Assembly (NCBI GenBank): GCA_036405495.1
Contig: DASWXL010000134.1
Location: 1-12,641, forward strand
Reading direction: 5' to 3'
Source of the DNA: DASWTL01 sp036405495
GTDB lineage: Bacteria > Bacteroidota > Bacteroidia > Sphingobacteriales > Sphingobacteriaceae
Length of the DNA stretch: 12,641 bases
A program made the translations under genes and the position numbers. This document shows, one piece after another, positions 1-7,590 of this stretch; position 1 is the stretch's first letter, and each line of letters starts with the position of its first letter. The notes under the pieces are model-generated. The model made no database searches. It was not told where the DNA came from and saw only the letters and a list, made by a program, of their open reading frames with translations.

Positions 1-1365
1 TATTTCCTCTGCATCGGCGAGACCATAGATCAGCATGCTGTTGAAGCGGACATTATTCTTCATTCCCTGTTCGTCGATCAGACTGAAATCGTCGCAGTCG
101 GCATGATAACATCTTCCGGCGTTATTTGGTAAACGGCCGCCCGCAGCTCCCCCGGTAGGAACGCCCTGCAGCAGGAATGGCTGGTGATCACTGTGTAATC
201 CTGCCCGGTTCGAGAACGTATTTTTAAACGATGTGTCAATATTTGCCGCAATCGATCCAATAGTCTGGAACAGCTCACGCGTTTCAGCGCTGGTGGAACT
301 GTATCCTTTCGGATCGTTGGTCATGTCGTAGTTCAGCATAAAGCGGATGCTTTCGATGCTTTTATTCTGCATTGCTTCTTCAACATAAGCCTTCGACCCC
401 AAAAGTCCCTGTTCTTCACCCATAAACATCACAAACTCTACTGTACGCTTTGGCTGCAGTTTCAACACATTGAATGTGCGTGCCATATCAAGGATGGAGA
501 ACGAGCCTATTCCGTTATCGACCGAACCATCGCCCAGATCCCAGCTGTCCAGATGGCCGCCCACGACGATCTTTTCAGCAGGAAGGTCCTTACCGGGAAG
601 GGTAGCGATAACGTTTCGGGCGTTGATCATTCCGGAAAAATTACTCATGTGAATGTCAGCATAATGCTTAGTCGCCTTAAGCTGCTCTTTCAGCTTCATG
701 CCGTCCTCGTAGCCTATACAAACAGCGGGAATGGGGATCAGCTTACCGGTTACAGACGCCGTACCGGTCAGGAGGACACCGCCGGGAACGGTATTAATGA
801 TAACTATTCCTTTAGCACCGTATTTGATCGCAAGCGCCGTCTTTTCTGAACGATGGAGGGATTTCGTGCCCGGTTTGGATCCCGGAAGGACACCTAAATA
901 AACCAGGGCGATCCTGCCATTTACCCGCCCGGGATTGGCAAGGTAATCTTCTTCAAGCCCGTTACCCATGTCGATGAGTTGGTTCCTCAAGCCAACAGAG
1001 ACAGGCGAATGAGCGAGCGATACAGCCTTTACATTCTGCAGCTGCGCCAGATCCGGGCCGATCTTCACTTCAATATCGCCGCGGCTCCAGCTTTCGACCT
1101 GGAAAGGCTGGTACCGCAGGTCTTTAAATCCGTACGACTTAAGCAGCTTAAAAGCATACTCCTCGGCCTTTTTGCCGTTCTTCGAGCCGGTTAGCCGATG
1201 ACCGATCTTTTGGGTTGCATCGCCAAGCGTGGCGTACGCTTTTGAGTTGTTCTGAACTTCCGTATTGATCGACTTAAAGATCTGTTCCCACTCGGGATCT
1301 TGCTGTGCAGCAACAGATGTAGCACCTGCAACTAACAGGCAGGACAGGGCAGCTTTGATGTTCAT
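1..1365 (-). CDS. Secreted M28-family metallopeptidase, carboxypeptidase Q-like (C-terminus cut by window edge)
   Basis: A di-zinc exopeptidase expected to trim amino acids from peptides outside the cytoplasm. The 455 visible residues start with a signal peptide (basic N-terminus, hydrophobic residues about 4-20, AAQ end). Residues about 120-250 fit the protease-associated (PA) insertion of carboxypeptidase Q-type M28 enzymes. Every M28 metal or catalytic position is present: H271 and D273 in GGHLDSWD, bridging D283 in VDNG, E317-E318 in GEEQG, D347 in NYDM, and H421 in YHADCDD. The start at 1365 is chosen because the signal peptide begins there. The reading frame is open to base 1, and family length suggests only a short tail is missing. 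It lies 43 nt after terC on the same strand and may be its last cotranscribed gene. The family call is firm; the substrate is unknown. Confidence 0.9.
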   Translation of the reverse strand, partial: MNIKAALSCLLVAGATSVAAQQDPEWEQIFKSINTEVQNNSKAYATLGDATQKIGHRLTGSKNGKKAEEYAFKLLKSYGFKDLRYQPFQVESWSRGDIEVKIGPDLAQLQNVKAVSLAHSPVSVGLRNQLIDMGNGLEEDYLANPGRVNGRIALVYLGVLPGSKPGTKSLHRSEKTALAIKYGAKGIVIINTVPGGVLLTGTASVTGKLIPIPAVCIGYEDGMKLKEQLKATKHYADIHMSNFSGMINARNVIATLPGKDLPAEKIVVGGHLDSWDLGDGSVDNGIGSFSILDMARTFNVLKLQPKRTVEFVMFMGEEQGLLGSKAYVEEAMQNKSIESIRFMLNYDMTNDPKGYSSTSAETRELFQTIGSIAANIDTSFKNTFSNRAGLHSDHQPFLLQGVPTGGAAGGRLPNNAGRCYHADCDDFSLIDEQGMKNNVRFNSMLIYGLADAEEI

Positions 1366-1408
1366 ACGTAATTGTTAAGCTGCTGAAAATACGGAAATAT
1401 CCCGTACT

Positions 1409-2464
1409 CTAACGCCCGTGTTCTGGTTTTTCCTTCGGAAACATTAAAGATGCTATAATACTGATGGCCAAAATGCTCACGATAATGATCAGCGAGTGGG
1501 TGGTCGTAAAGCCGACTTTGGTCATCCAGCCATGCGCCAGCATCTTGATACCGATAAATACCAGTAAGAAGGACAAGCCTGTTTTCAGGTAATGGAACTT
1601 GTGGATCACGTTCACCAGAAGGAAGAACATGGACCGGAGCCCCAGAATAGCGAAGATATTAGAGAAGAAAACGATATAAGGATCTTTGGTGACTGCGAAG
1701 ATCGCCGGAATAGAATCCACAGCAAAGATCAGGTCTGTAAATTCCACGATCAGCAATACCAGGAAAAGTGGCGTGATGAACCGTTTGCCATTCTCCTGTA
1801 CAAAGAACCTATTACCCACAAAGCCGGGATACACGGAAAAATATTTTGATGCTATGCGGATGACTTTATGGTTTTGCGTATCGATCTCCTCCTCCTGATT
1901 GCGGTTTTTGAACATCATGATACCGGTATAAACCAGGAATGCACCAAAAAGATAGAGTATCCAGTCAAAGCGGTTGATCAGGGTTGCCCCAACGAAGATA
2001 AAGGTGAAGCGCATCAGGATGGCACCAATAATACCCCATACCAGAACCCGGTGATAGTAGCGCTCATCAACACCAAACGAGTTAAAGATCAGCACCATAA
2101 CGAAGATATTATCTACCGAAAGTGCATACTCGACCACATAACCAGTCAGATACTCGAGTGCCAGGTTCTGCTTATACAGCCAGAGGCTCTGCGCAAAATC
2201 GTCAGGCACCAGCTTGATATTATGCAGGTTCTTTTGGGTGATTTCTGCCAGTTTCTCATAAGTTTCTATGCCATGGAGCTTATCACCGTTGGTTAACAGC
2301 AGAACGTAGAAACCCAGGGCAAAACCAACCCAGATACAACTCATAACGGCCGCCTCCTTAAAGCTTACGACATGTTCTTTCCGATTAAAAATTCCCAGGT
2401 CGATGGCAAGCATTAAAGCTATGAACACTAAAAAGCCACCGAAAAAAAGCATCTCGTTTGACAT
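1409..2464 (-). CDS. TerC/Alx family integral membrane protein
   Basis: A polytopic inner-membrane protein of the TerC family. Characterised members (Alx, MeeF/MeeY type) are linked to manganese export or to metal loading of secreted enzymes; older names refer to tellurium resistance. Of its 351 residues, the family's acidic membrane motifs are clear: D22 in AIDLGIF, D118 in SVDNIFV, and D244 and D250 in EFTDLIFAVDSIPA. Hydrophobic segments alternate along the whole length. A polar stretch at about residues 58-100 between early helices makes it somewhat longer than the roughly 320-residue Alx. Its start lies 3 nt after the stop of the polyprenyl synthase gene, so the two are almost certainly cotranscribed. 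There is no room for a yybP-ykoY manganese riboswitch. The metal carried in this organism is an inference. Confidence 0.9.
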   Translation of the reverse strand: MSNEMLFFGGFLVFIALMLAIDLGIFNRKEHVVSFKEAAVMSCIWVGFALGFYVLLLTNGDKLHGIETYEKLAEITQKNLHNIKLVPDDFAQSLWLYKQNLALEYLTGYVVEYALSVDNIFVMVLIFNSFGVDERYYHRVLVWGIIGAILMRFTFIFVGATLINRFDWILYLFGAFLVYTGIMMFKNRNQEEEIDTQNHKVIRIASKYFSVYPGFVGNRFFVQENGKRFITPLFLVLLIVEFTDLIFAVDSIPAIFAVTKDPYIVFFSNIFAILGLRSMFFLLVNVIHKFHYLKTGLSFLLVFIGIKMLAHGWMTKVGFTTTHSLIIIVSILAISIIASLMFPKEKPEHGR

Positions 2465-2467
2465 ATT

Positions 2468-3439
2468 CTATTTCTTACGTTCTGTTGTAAACCTCACTAA
2501 TTGTTCCAGTCCGGCCCGGGCTGAGTTCTCCGGCATCTCAGCAAGTATTTTAAAAGCTTCTTCCTGGTACCGGTGCATCTGCATTTCCGCATAAGCCAGG
2601 CCGCCGCTGTTCCGTACAAAGCTGATCACTTCACTCACCTTATCCATCTCTTCATTATGATTTTTCACCAGGTTGATGATCCGGCGTTTTTCTGAAGATG
2701 CTGTCTTGCTGAGCGCATAGATCAAAGGCAGCGTTATTTTCTTTTCTTTAATATCGATTCCCAAAGGTTTTCCCACATCATCCGTTCCAAAATCAAAAAG
2801 GTCGTCTTTGATCTGAAAGGCAATACCAACCTTTTCGCCAAACATGCGCATCTTCTCCACCACATCGTCTCCGGCCCCTGCAGAAGCCGCGCCACATGCA
2901 CAGCATGAGGCAATAAGAGAGGCTGTCTTCTGCCTGATCACTTCATAGTAAATGGACTCATTAATATCAAGTCGCCTGGCCTTTTCGATCTGCAGCAACT
3001 CGCCTTCACTCATCTGCTGTACAGCTTCAGAGACGATCTTCAGCAACTTGAAATCTTCGTTATTGATCGACAGCAACAACCCCTTGGCTAACAGAAAATC
3101 ACCCACCAGAACGGCGATCTTATTCTTCCATAACGCATTTACGGAGAAAAAGCCCCGTCGTTCGTAGGCATTGTCAACCACATCGTCGTGTACAAGGGTA
3201 GCGGTGTGCAGCAGCTCGACAAGGGCCGCCCCCCTGTGGGTCGCTTCCGTAATTCCTCCGCATAAACTAGCTGAGAAAAAGACGAACATCGGCCTGATCT
3301 GTTTTCCTTTACGTTTTACGATATAATGAGTAATGCGGTCGAGCAAGGGAACCGAGCTCTGCATAGAGGTTTTAAACTTCTCCTCGAAGGTATCAAGATC
3401 TGCGGCGATCGGCTGTTTGATGTCGTCCAGACGTGACAT
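2468..3439 (-). CDS. ispB: Long-chain polyprenyl diphosphate synthase (IspB/octaprenyl type)
   Basis: A trans-isoprenyl transferase that condenses isopentenyl diphosphate onto an allylic primer, most likely to build the menaquinone side chain. Its 323 residues match the usual length. GKQIRP (45-50) is the diphosphate-binding motif, the first aspartate-rich motif is D85-D86-x-x-D89 followed by RRG, and the second is D212-D213-x-x-D216 in FQIKDDLFD. GIDIKEKKITLPLI follows as in the family. The residue five before the first DDxxD is Ala (A80), a small residue typical of long-chain enzymes, so farnesyl or geranylgeranyl synthase is less likely. The exact chain length cannot be read from the sequence. 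The gene lies 50 nt after a tRNA-Ser on the same strand and 3 nt before terC. A one-mismatch -7 box (TAATTCTG, 3486 to 3479) could serve it, or it may read through from the tRNA promoter. Confidence 0.93.
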   Translation of the reverse strand: MSRLDDIKQPIAADLDTFEEKFKTSMQSSVPLLDRITHYIVKRKGKQIRPMFVFFSASLCGGITEATHRGAALVELLHTATLVHDDVVDNAYERRGFFSVNALWKNKIAVLVGDFLLAKGLLLSINNEDFKLLKIVSEAVQQMSEGELLQIEKARRLDINESIYYEVIRQKTASLIASCCACGAASAGAGDDVVEKMRMFGEKVGIAFQIKDDLFDFGTDDVGKPLGIDIKEKKITLPLIYALSKTASSEKRRIINLVKNHNEEMDKVSEVISFVRNSGGLAYAEMQMHRYQEEAFKILAEMPENSARAGLEQLVRFTTERKK

Positions 3440-3489
3440 TAATATTGATCGGGGATGATGTTTAATCTAAAACCTTGACAGAATTAGTG

Positions 3490-3577
3490 CGGAGAGAGAG
3501 GGATTCGAACCCTCGATACCCTTTTGAGGTATACACACTTTCCAGGCGTGCTCTTTCGACCACTCAGACATCTCTCC
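3490..3577 (-). tRNA. tRNA-Ser (anticodon GGA)
   Basis: Read on the minus strand, this 88-nt stretch folds as a class II tRNA. The acceptor GGAGAGA pairs with TCTCTCC, the T arm is GAGGG-TTCGAAT-CCCTC, and a long variable arm pairs ATACC with GGTAT, as serine tRNAs require. The anticodon loop is CTGGAAA with GGA at 3543-3541, reading UCC and UCU codons. The discriminator base is G, a serine identity element. No 3' CCA is encoded, since the next bases read CAC. Confidence 0.96.
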
Positions 3578-3588
3578 GTTAAAGCGCC

Positions 3589-3596
3589 CAAAAGTA
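3589..3596 (-). promoter_or_regulatory. -7 box of the tRNA-Ser promoter
   Basis: On the minus strand TACTTTTG matches the Bacteroidota -7 consensus TAnnTTTG exactly. It ends 11 nt before the mature tRNA 5' end, so transcription would begin only a few bases ahead of the tRNA. I see no good TTG at the -33 position. No terminator separates this tRNA from the polyprenyl synthase gene, so the promoter may also feed that operon. Confidence 0.6.
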
Positions 3597-3624
3597 GGAA
3601 TTTAAAACGACACTTAAGAGAAAT

Positions 3625-4644
3625 TTAGCTTATTGTGAGTTCGCCGCGCAAATTCGTTTCCAGCAGCCGCGCAACCTCTTTCAGATCGCCTTCTTTTCCA
3701 AGCAGGTACATGAGTTTGGTAACAGCGGCTTCAAAGGTCATATCATACCCGCTGACGACCCCCATCTCTTTCAGCTGTCTGCTCGTTTCGTATCGTCCAA
3801 GCTCCACAGAGCCAACTTTGCATTGTGATATGTCAAGAATTAACTTGCCGCTGGCTATGGCACCGCGTACCAGCTCAATAAACCAATCGTAGGTGCAGGT
3901 ATTTCCTGAACCGAACGTCTCCATGATCACCGCACGGCAATCTGCCGTTAGCGCTGCTTTTACTATTTGCGGAGTTATACCCGGGTAGAGCTTCAAGATC
4001 CCGATATTACTTTCGAGCTGCGAATGGACTCTAAAGGGCCTGCCGTCAGGTTCAATAATATCGTTGCGATAAAATTTCAAATGCACGCCCGCCTCTGCCA
4101 GTATCGGATAATTGGGAGAACGAAAAGCTTCAAACTTCTCAGAATTATACTTGAACGAGCGGTTACCGCGGAACAGCTTATAGTCAAAGTATATGCAAAC
4201 CTCCGGAACCTGCGCCTTTCCCTTACGCTTTTGGGCAGCAATTTCAAGAGCTGTAATAAAGTTCTCCTTGGCATCGGTCCGAATTCCGTTGACCGGCAGC
4301 TGAGATCCGGTAAAAATGATCGGCTTATCGAGCCCTTCCAGCATAAAACTCAAGGCCGACGCCGTAAATGCCATCGTATCCGAGCCGTGCAAAACGACAA
4401 AACCATCGTATTTTTCATAGTCCCGGCCGATGATCTCCGCTAGTTCAACCCAGATACCGGGCGTCATATTGGAAGAGTCGATTATCGGATCGAATGAATG
4501 GACGGTGAGCTGATAATTCATCCGCTTTAATTCCGGAATATTTACCGTGATCTGGTCGAAATCAAATGGTTTAAGCACTCCCGTTTCCGGGTCTGTAATC
4601 ATGCCGATGGTTCCACCGGTATATATTACTAAAATACTGGTCAT
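3625..4644 (-). CDS. ansA: Type I (cytoplasmic) L-asparaginase
   Basis: Hydrolyses L-asparagine to aspartate and ammonia. The 339 residues match E. coli AnsA (338). There is no signal peptide, which fits the cytoplasmic type I enzyme. The first catalytic motif is T9-GGT12 in YTGGTIG; D57-S58 in DSSNM is the substrate-binding loop; the second motif is HGSDTM (86-91), and K164 in RGNRSFK fits the conserved lysine. At S88 the family's usual threonine (HGTDT) is serine, which keeps the hydroxyl. I recall this variant in other Bacteroidota, so I do not read it as inactivation. The gene begins 45 nt after the tatD stop with no promoter motif or terminator between them, so the two probably form an operon. 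Confidence 0.95.
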   Translation of the reverse strand: MTSILVIYTGGTIGMITDPETGVLKPFDFDQITVNIPELKRMNYQLTVHSFDPIIDSSNMTPGIWVELAEIIGRDYEKYDGFVVLHGSDTMAFTASALSFMLEGLDKPIIFTGSQLPVNGIRTDAKENFITALEIAAQKRKGKAQVPEVCIYFDYKLFRGNRSFKYNSEKFEAFRSPNYPILAEAGVHLKFYRNDIIEPDGRPFRVHSQLESNIGILKLYPGITPQIVKAALTADCRAVIMETFGSGNTCTYDWFIELVRGAIASGKLILDISQCKVGSVELGRYETSRQLKEMGVVSGYDMTFEAAVTKLMYLLGKEGDLKEVARLLETNLRGELTIS

Positions 4645-4689
4645 TCAGAGGCCGAATATCGCTGATTGAAGCGGGATAATAAAATTTCG

Positions 4690-5478
4690 TTAAATGCCAA
4701 AAACCTGTTGTGAATTTTTTGTGGTGATGTCAGCCACCTTAGCCAGCGGCATTTGAAAAACATCGGCAACCTTCTGTGCAACATACAGCAGGTAGCTGCT
4801 TTCATTGGGTTTGCCGCGATAGGGAACCGGCGTCAGATAGGGCGAATCAGTTTCAAGAACGATGTGGTCCGGACTAAGCTCCGCCACCGTTTTATCAAGT
4901 CCGGAATTCTTATACGTGATTACACCGCCTATCCCAAGGTAAAAACCGAGGTCTGCTATCTTTCTTGCCTGATCCGCCGAGCCTGTGAAGCAATGAAAGA
5001 TTCCCCTTAACCGGTCGTCTTTCTCCTGAAGCAGGATCTCATAAACTTCATCAAATGATTCACGGCTATGGATCACGATCGGCAAGCCAAGTTCCTTGGC
5101 CCATCGTATCTGGATCTGAAAAGCCTCTTGCTGAATAGCTAACGTTGTTTTATCCCAATAAAGGTCGATCCCGATCTCCCCTATCGCATAGATCCGATGC
5201 CCCGGTATCGCATCCTTAATTATTCCCAGTTCGTCTTTATAGTACTTTACTCCCTCTTCCGGATATGCCTTAACATCGCAGGGATGCAGACCCAGCATCG
5301 GAAAACAGTTTTGCGGAAAACGAGACGTCAGATCCATTACAAGAGGTATCGATGCAACGTTCACGTTGGGCAGAAACAAACGGGAAACCCCGTTATCAAG
5401 GCAGCGTTTCACCAGCTCACCCTGCCGAACCGGATCTGTTTCATAATAAAGATGGGTATGGGTATCTGTAAGGATCAT
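4690..5478 (-). CDS. tatD: TatD family metal-dependent nuclease/hydrolase
   Basis: A TIM-barrel metallohydrolase of the TatD family. Characterised members are 3'-5' exonucleases or deoxyribonucleases active on damaged or apoptotic DNA; D-aminoacyl-tRNA deacylase activity is known in some relatives. The 262 residues are standard length. All metal ligands are visible: H7-x-H9 (TDTHTH), E101 in GEIGID, H137 in VIHSRE, H162 in FHCFTG and D211 in LETDSPYL. The start is fixed because HxH lies only seven residues in and TatD proteins begin this way. The ATG lies just 4 nt after a consensus -7 box, which predicts a leaderless or nearly leaderless mRNA. Downstream is ansA. The exact paralog (YcfH, YjjV or TatD proper) cannot be decided here. 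Confidence 0.94.
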   Translation of the reverse strand: MILTDTHTHLYYETDPVRQGELVKRCLDNGVSRLFLPNVNVASIPLVMDLTSRFPQNCFPMLGLHPCDVKAYPEEGVKYYKDELGIIKDAIPGHRIYAIGEIGIDLYWDKTTLAIQQEAFQIQIRWAKELGLPIVIHSRESFDEVYEILLQEKDDRLRGIFHCFTGSADQARKIADLGFYLGIGGVITYKNSGLDKTVAELSPDHIVLETDSPYLTPVPYRGKPNESSYLLYVAQKVADVFQMPLAKVADITTKNSQQVFGI

Positions 5479-5482
5479 GGTG

Positions 5483-5490
5483 CAAAATTA
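5483..5490 (-). promoter_or_regulatory. -7 box of the tatD-ansA promoter
   Basis: TAATTTTG on the minus strand is an exact TAnnTTTG match and is followed by only 4 nt (CACC) before the tatD ATG. An upstream terminator at 5521-5551 means tatD needs its own promoter. The -33 position holds CTG rather than TTG. Transcription is predicted to start at or within a base or two of the start codon. Confidence 0.6.
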
Positions 5491-5520
5491 GTTATTGCTT
5501 TCACAGTTGCAGCACTTTAA

Positions 5521-5551
5521 ACTGAAAAGCCCCCGCGGTTTGGCGGAGGCT
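5521..5551 (-). terminator. Intrinsic terminator of the nrnA-FKBP operon
   Basis: On the minus strand AGCCTCCGC (5551-5543) pairs with GCGGGGGCT (5536-5528), giving nine pairs with one T-G wobble around a 6-nt loop, followed by TTTTCAGT. It lies 35 nt past the FKBP stop codon and ahead of the tatD promoter. Stem strength and the T-run direction both point to the minus strand. Confidence 0.85.
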
Positions 5552-5585
5552 GTATAAAATTATTACTTGTTATACTGAAGTGATA

Positions 5586-6527
5586 TTACTTAGCAGCAGG
5601 GGCCGGAGTGGCTTTTGCAGGAATGACGTCAACGATCTGCACATCAAAAACAAGCGGTGCATACGGAGGGATCATTTGCGGGCTTCCCTGCTCGCCATAA
5701 GCCAGACGAGACGGTAATATGAGCGTCGCTTCGGTTCCCTCAGGGAGCAACAACAGCGCCTCTTCCCATCCCTGGATGATGCCGCTGCCAACGCCCACCG
5801 GAACTTTGATAGGCTGATACGGACGACCCTGCATATAAGTCTTTTCCTTTTTAGCGACCTCCTCCAGACTGGTATCAAATACCTTTCCTGATAGGAATTT
5901 ACCGGTATAGTTTACTTCCACGGTATCGCCCGCCCTGGCTACCGGACCGTTGCCTTTTTTGGTGATCACATAGTTCAGTCCTGACGCGGTAACCGTAGGC
6001 TTAAGATTCTCCTTCTTGATGTAATCTTTCATGCGGCCGGCTTCGCTGTTTTTTGCTTTATCCTGTTCCGCCTTTAAAAAACCGTCTATCTGCGACTGGA
6101 AAGCCTGCTCAGTGCTCTTCCCTTTAGGGATCACTTTATTAACCTTGATGGTATATACCATGTACTGGCCTTTGATATTGGCAGGGCGCGGCATACCCAT
6201 CTTAGTCGTCATCGAATCGATATTGATCTTGAACGTTGCACTATCGCCTTCGCTCAGCATTCCGATAGCAGTAAAGAGGTCGCCTTGAAATGCTGATTTT
6301 TCACGAAGCAAAAGGGCCGGGCGATCATAGTCATAGGAATTATAAATAACCGAATCCTCTTCTGTTTTCTGAATGGCGTTAAGAGAAACGAAATCGCCCT
6401 CCTGTATGGTAGCACCCTCCTTATCCTCGTGAATTTTATACATCATATCGCCTTCCCCTTTTTTAAATTGCTTACAACTGCTTAGAGCAAGCACTGCGAT
6501 ACTTAAAATAATTAAGTTTTTTTTCAT
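5586..6527 (-). CDS. FKBP-type peptidyl-prolyl isomerase lipoprotein
   Basis: A 313-residue envelope-anchored prolyl cis-trans isomerase. The N-terminus is a lipoprotein signal with lipobox LSSC and lipidated C18. Residues about 180-303 form a complete FKBP domain. Ligand-pocket residues recognisable from FKBP12 are Y207 (NYTG), F217-D218 (VFDTS), the GIIQGW run ending in W254, and Y277 (LAYG); the FKBP12 His87 position is Tyr289. An insertion at about 222-240 separates FDTS from the pocket floor. Residues about 42-135 resemble a second, degenerate FKBP fold (GDFVSLN, DSVIYNS, LSEGDSATF) without the pocket residues, joined by a charged helical linker at 135-175. The tail is rich in Ala and Pro. 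It follows nrnA by 15 nt, and a terminator follows it. Likely a periplasmic folding helper; clients are unknown. Confidence 0.92.
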   Translation of the reverse strand: MKKNLIILSIAVLALSSCKQFKKGEGDMMYKIHEDKEGATIQEGDFVSLNAIQKTEEDSVIYNSYDYDRPALLLREKSAFQGDLFTAIGMLSEGDSATFKINIDSMTTKMGMPRPANIKGQYMVYTIKVNKVIPKGKSTEQAFQSQIDGFLKAEQDKAKNSEAGRMKDYIKKENLKPTVTASGLNYVITKKGNGPVARAGDTVEVNYTGKFLSGKVFDTSLEEVAKKEKTYMQGRPYQPIKVPVGVGSGIIQGWEEALLLLPEGTEATLILPSRLAYGEQGSPQMIPPYAPLVFDVQIVDVIPAKATPAPAAK

Positions 6528-6542
6528 TTTTGATTTTGCGTG

Positions 6543-7553
6543 TTATTGAACTAAAAGGTTTTTATAATCCGGAAGAAGGGCCTTGAACCGGCTTATCACT
6601 TCCTGCAGACTGCCGGAACTGCTTCCGCCGGCAGCGTTTCTGTGCCCCCCGCCGTTAAAATATTTTTTACAAATTTCGTTTGCCGGAAAATCTCCGGTTG
6701 AGCGCAGTGAAAGCTTCACCATATCCGGGCGCTCGATGATCAATGCTGCAAGCCGGATCCCGTTTATCGATAAAGCGTAGTTCACGATCCCCTCTGTATC
6801 GCCGGTCACGATTTTATATTCCTGTAATTCTGACCGGCTGATGGTAATGAGCGCCGTGTTAAACTCAGGAAACACCTCCAGCTTATTTAGCAGGCAGTGA
6901 CCCAGAAAACGTAAACGCGTTTCTGACGAGTTATCATATACCAGCTGATGAATTCTCCAGTTTTCTGCCCCCCTGCCGATCAGATCGGCCACGATGTGGT
7001 GTACGGCAGCCGTGGTGTTGGGAAAGCGAAACGATCCCGAGTCGGTCATGATACCGGTATACAAACAAGTAGCTACGTCCTTGGTAATCAGGTCGGCCTC
7101 ATTCATGACCTTGACGATAAAGTCGTAAACAAGCTGTGCCGTTGCGCAGGCGTTAATGTTCCAGTAACGGTAGTCATCAAAACCCTCAGGCTCGAGATGG
7201 TGGTCGATCAGTATCTTCTTACCCCTGGCTTCCCGGATAAAGTCACCCAGTTCGTTTATGCGCGACAGGTTATTGAAGTCCAGACAAAAAATAAAGTCGG
7301 CATTCTCAACATACTTCTTACTCTCTTCCGGCTTCTCCGGATAAACGACAACATCGGGATTATTAGGCAGCCAGTGCAGGAACATCGGGTAGTCGGTCGG
7401 GGTGATCACGCGGACGTAATGCCCCTTCTGCACCAGATAACTGTACAGACCAAGCGATGAACCCATGGCGTCACCATCCGGCTTATGATGGGTAGTAATT
7501 ACAATATGACGAGGTTCGGCTAATAATTCCTTTAGCGCAGTTATCTCTGACAT
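6543..7553 (-). CDS. nrnA: DHH/DHHA1 phosphoesterase: nanoRNase / pAp phosphatase (NrnA type)
   Basis: A manganese-dependent phosphoesterase that degrades very short RNA (2-5 nt) and, in characterised NrnA proteins, dephosphorylates pAp. The 336 residues carry the complete DHH core: H22-H23 with D26-x-D28 (HHKPDGDAMGSS), D92 in LDFNN, the signature D117-H118-H119, and D171 in TDSGSF. The C-terminal DHHA1 domain has the substrate motif GGGHRNAAG at about 301-309. This length and domain order fit NrnA rather than RecJ (much longer) or the membrane-bound GdpP. It is the first gene of a two-gene operon with the FKBP lipoprotein. Its upstream spacer, shared with divergent ndk, carries repeats and an exact -7 box. 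Confidence 0.92.
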   Translation of the reverse strand: MSEITALKELLAEPRHIVITTHHKPDGDAMGSSLGLYSYLVQKGHYVRVITPTDYPMFLHWLPNNPDVVVYPEKPEESKKYVENADFIFCLDFNNLSRINELGDFIREARGKKILIDHHLEPEGFDDYRYWNINACATAQLVYDFIVKVMNEADLITKDVATCLYTGIMTDSGSFRFPNTTAAVHHIVADLIGRGAENWRIHQLVYDNSSETRLRFLGHCLLNKLEVFPEFNTALITISRSELQEYKIVTGDTEGIVNYALSINGIRLAALIIERPDMVKLSLRSTGDFPANEICKKYFNGGGHRNAAGGSSSGSLQEVISRFKALLPDYKNLLVQ

Positions 7554-7571
7554 CGTTCAAAAAAAGAAATG

Positions 7572-7579
7572 CAAAGCTA
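7572..7579 (-). promoter_or_regulatory. -7 box of the nrnA promoter
   Basis: TAGCTTTG on the minus strand matches TAnnTTTG exactly and lies 18 nt upstream of the nrnA ATG, giving a short leader. I find no TTG at the expected -33 distance. That stretch falls in the repeat-rich arm starting at 7591. Confidence 0.5.
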
Positions 7580-7590
7580 ATATATTTATC

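Noticed and set aside
1390..1406. A terminator between the TerC and M28 genes
   Set aside because: TACGG/CCGTA is only a 5-bp stem with a 7-nt loop, though TTTT follows on the minus strand; too weak to call.
2465..2467. A yybP-ykoY manganese riboswitch ahead of the TerC gene
   Set aside because: Only 3 nt separate it from the upstream gene, so there is no leader.
6948..7460. A 170-residue antisense frame over nrnA, and similar ones at 3967-4443 and 1868-2296
   Set aside because: They mirror well-supported genes on the other strand, show no family motifs, and have no promoters or plausible starts.
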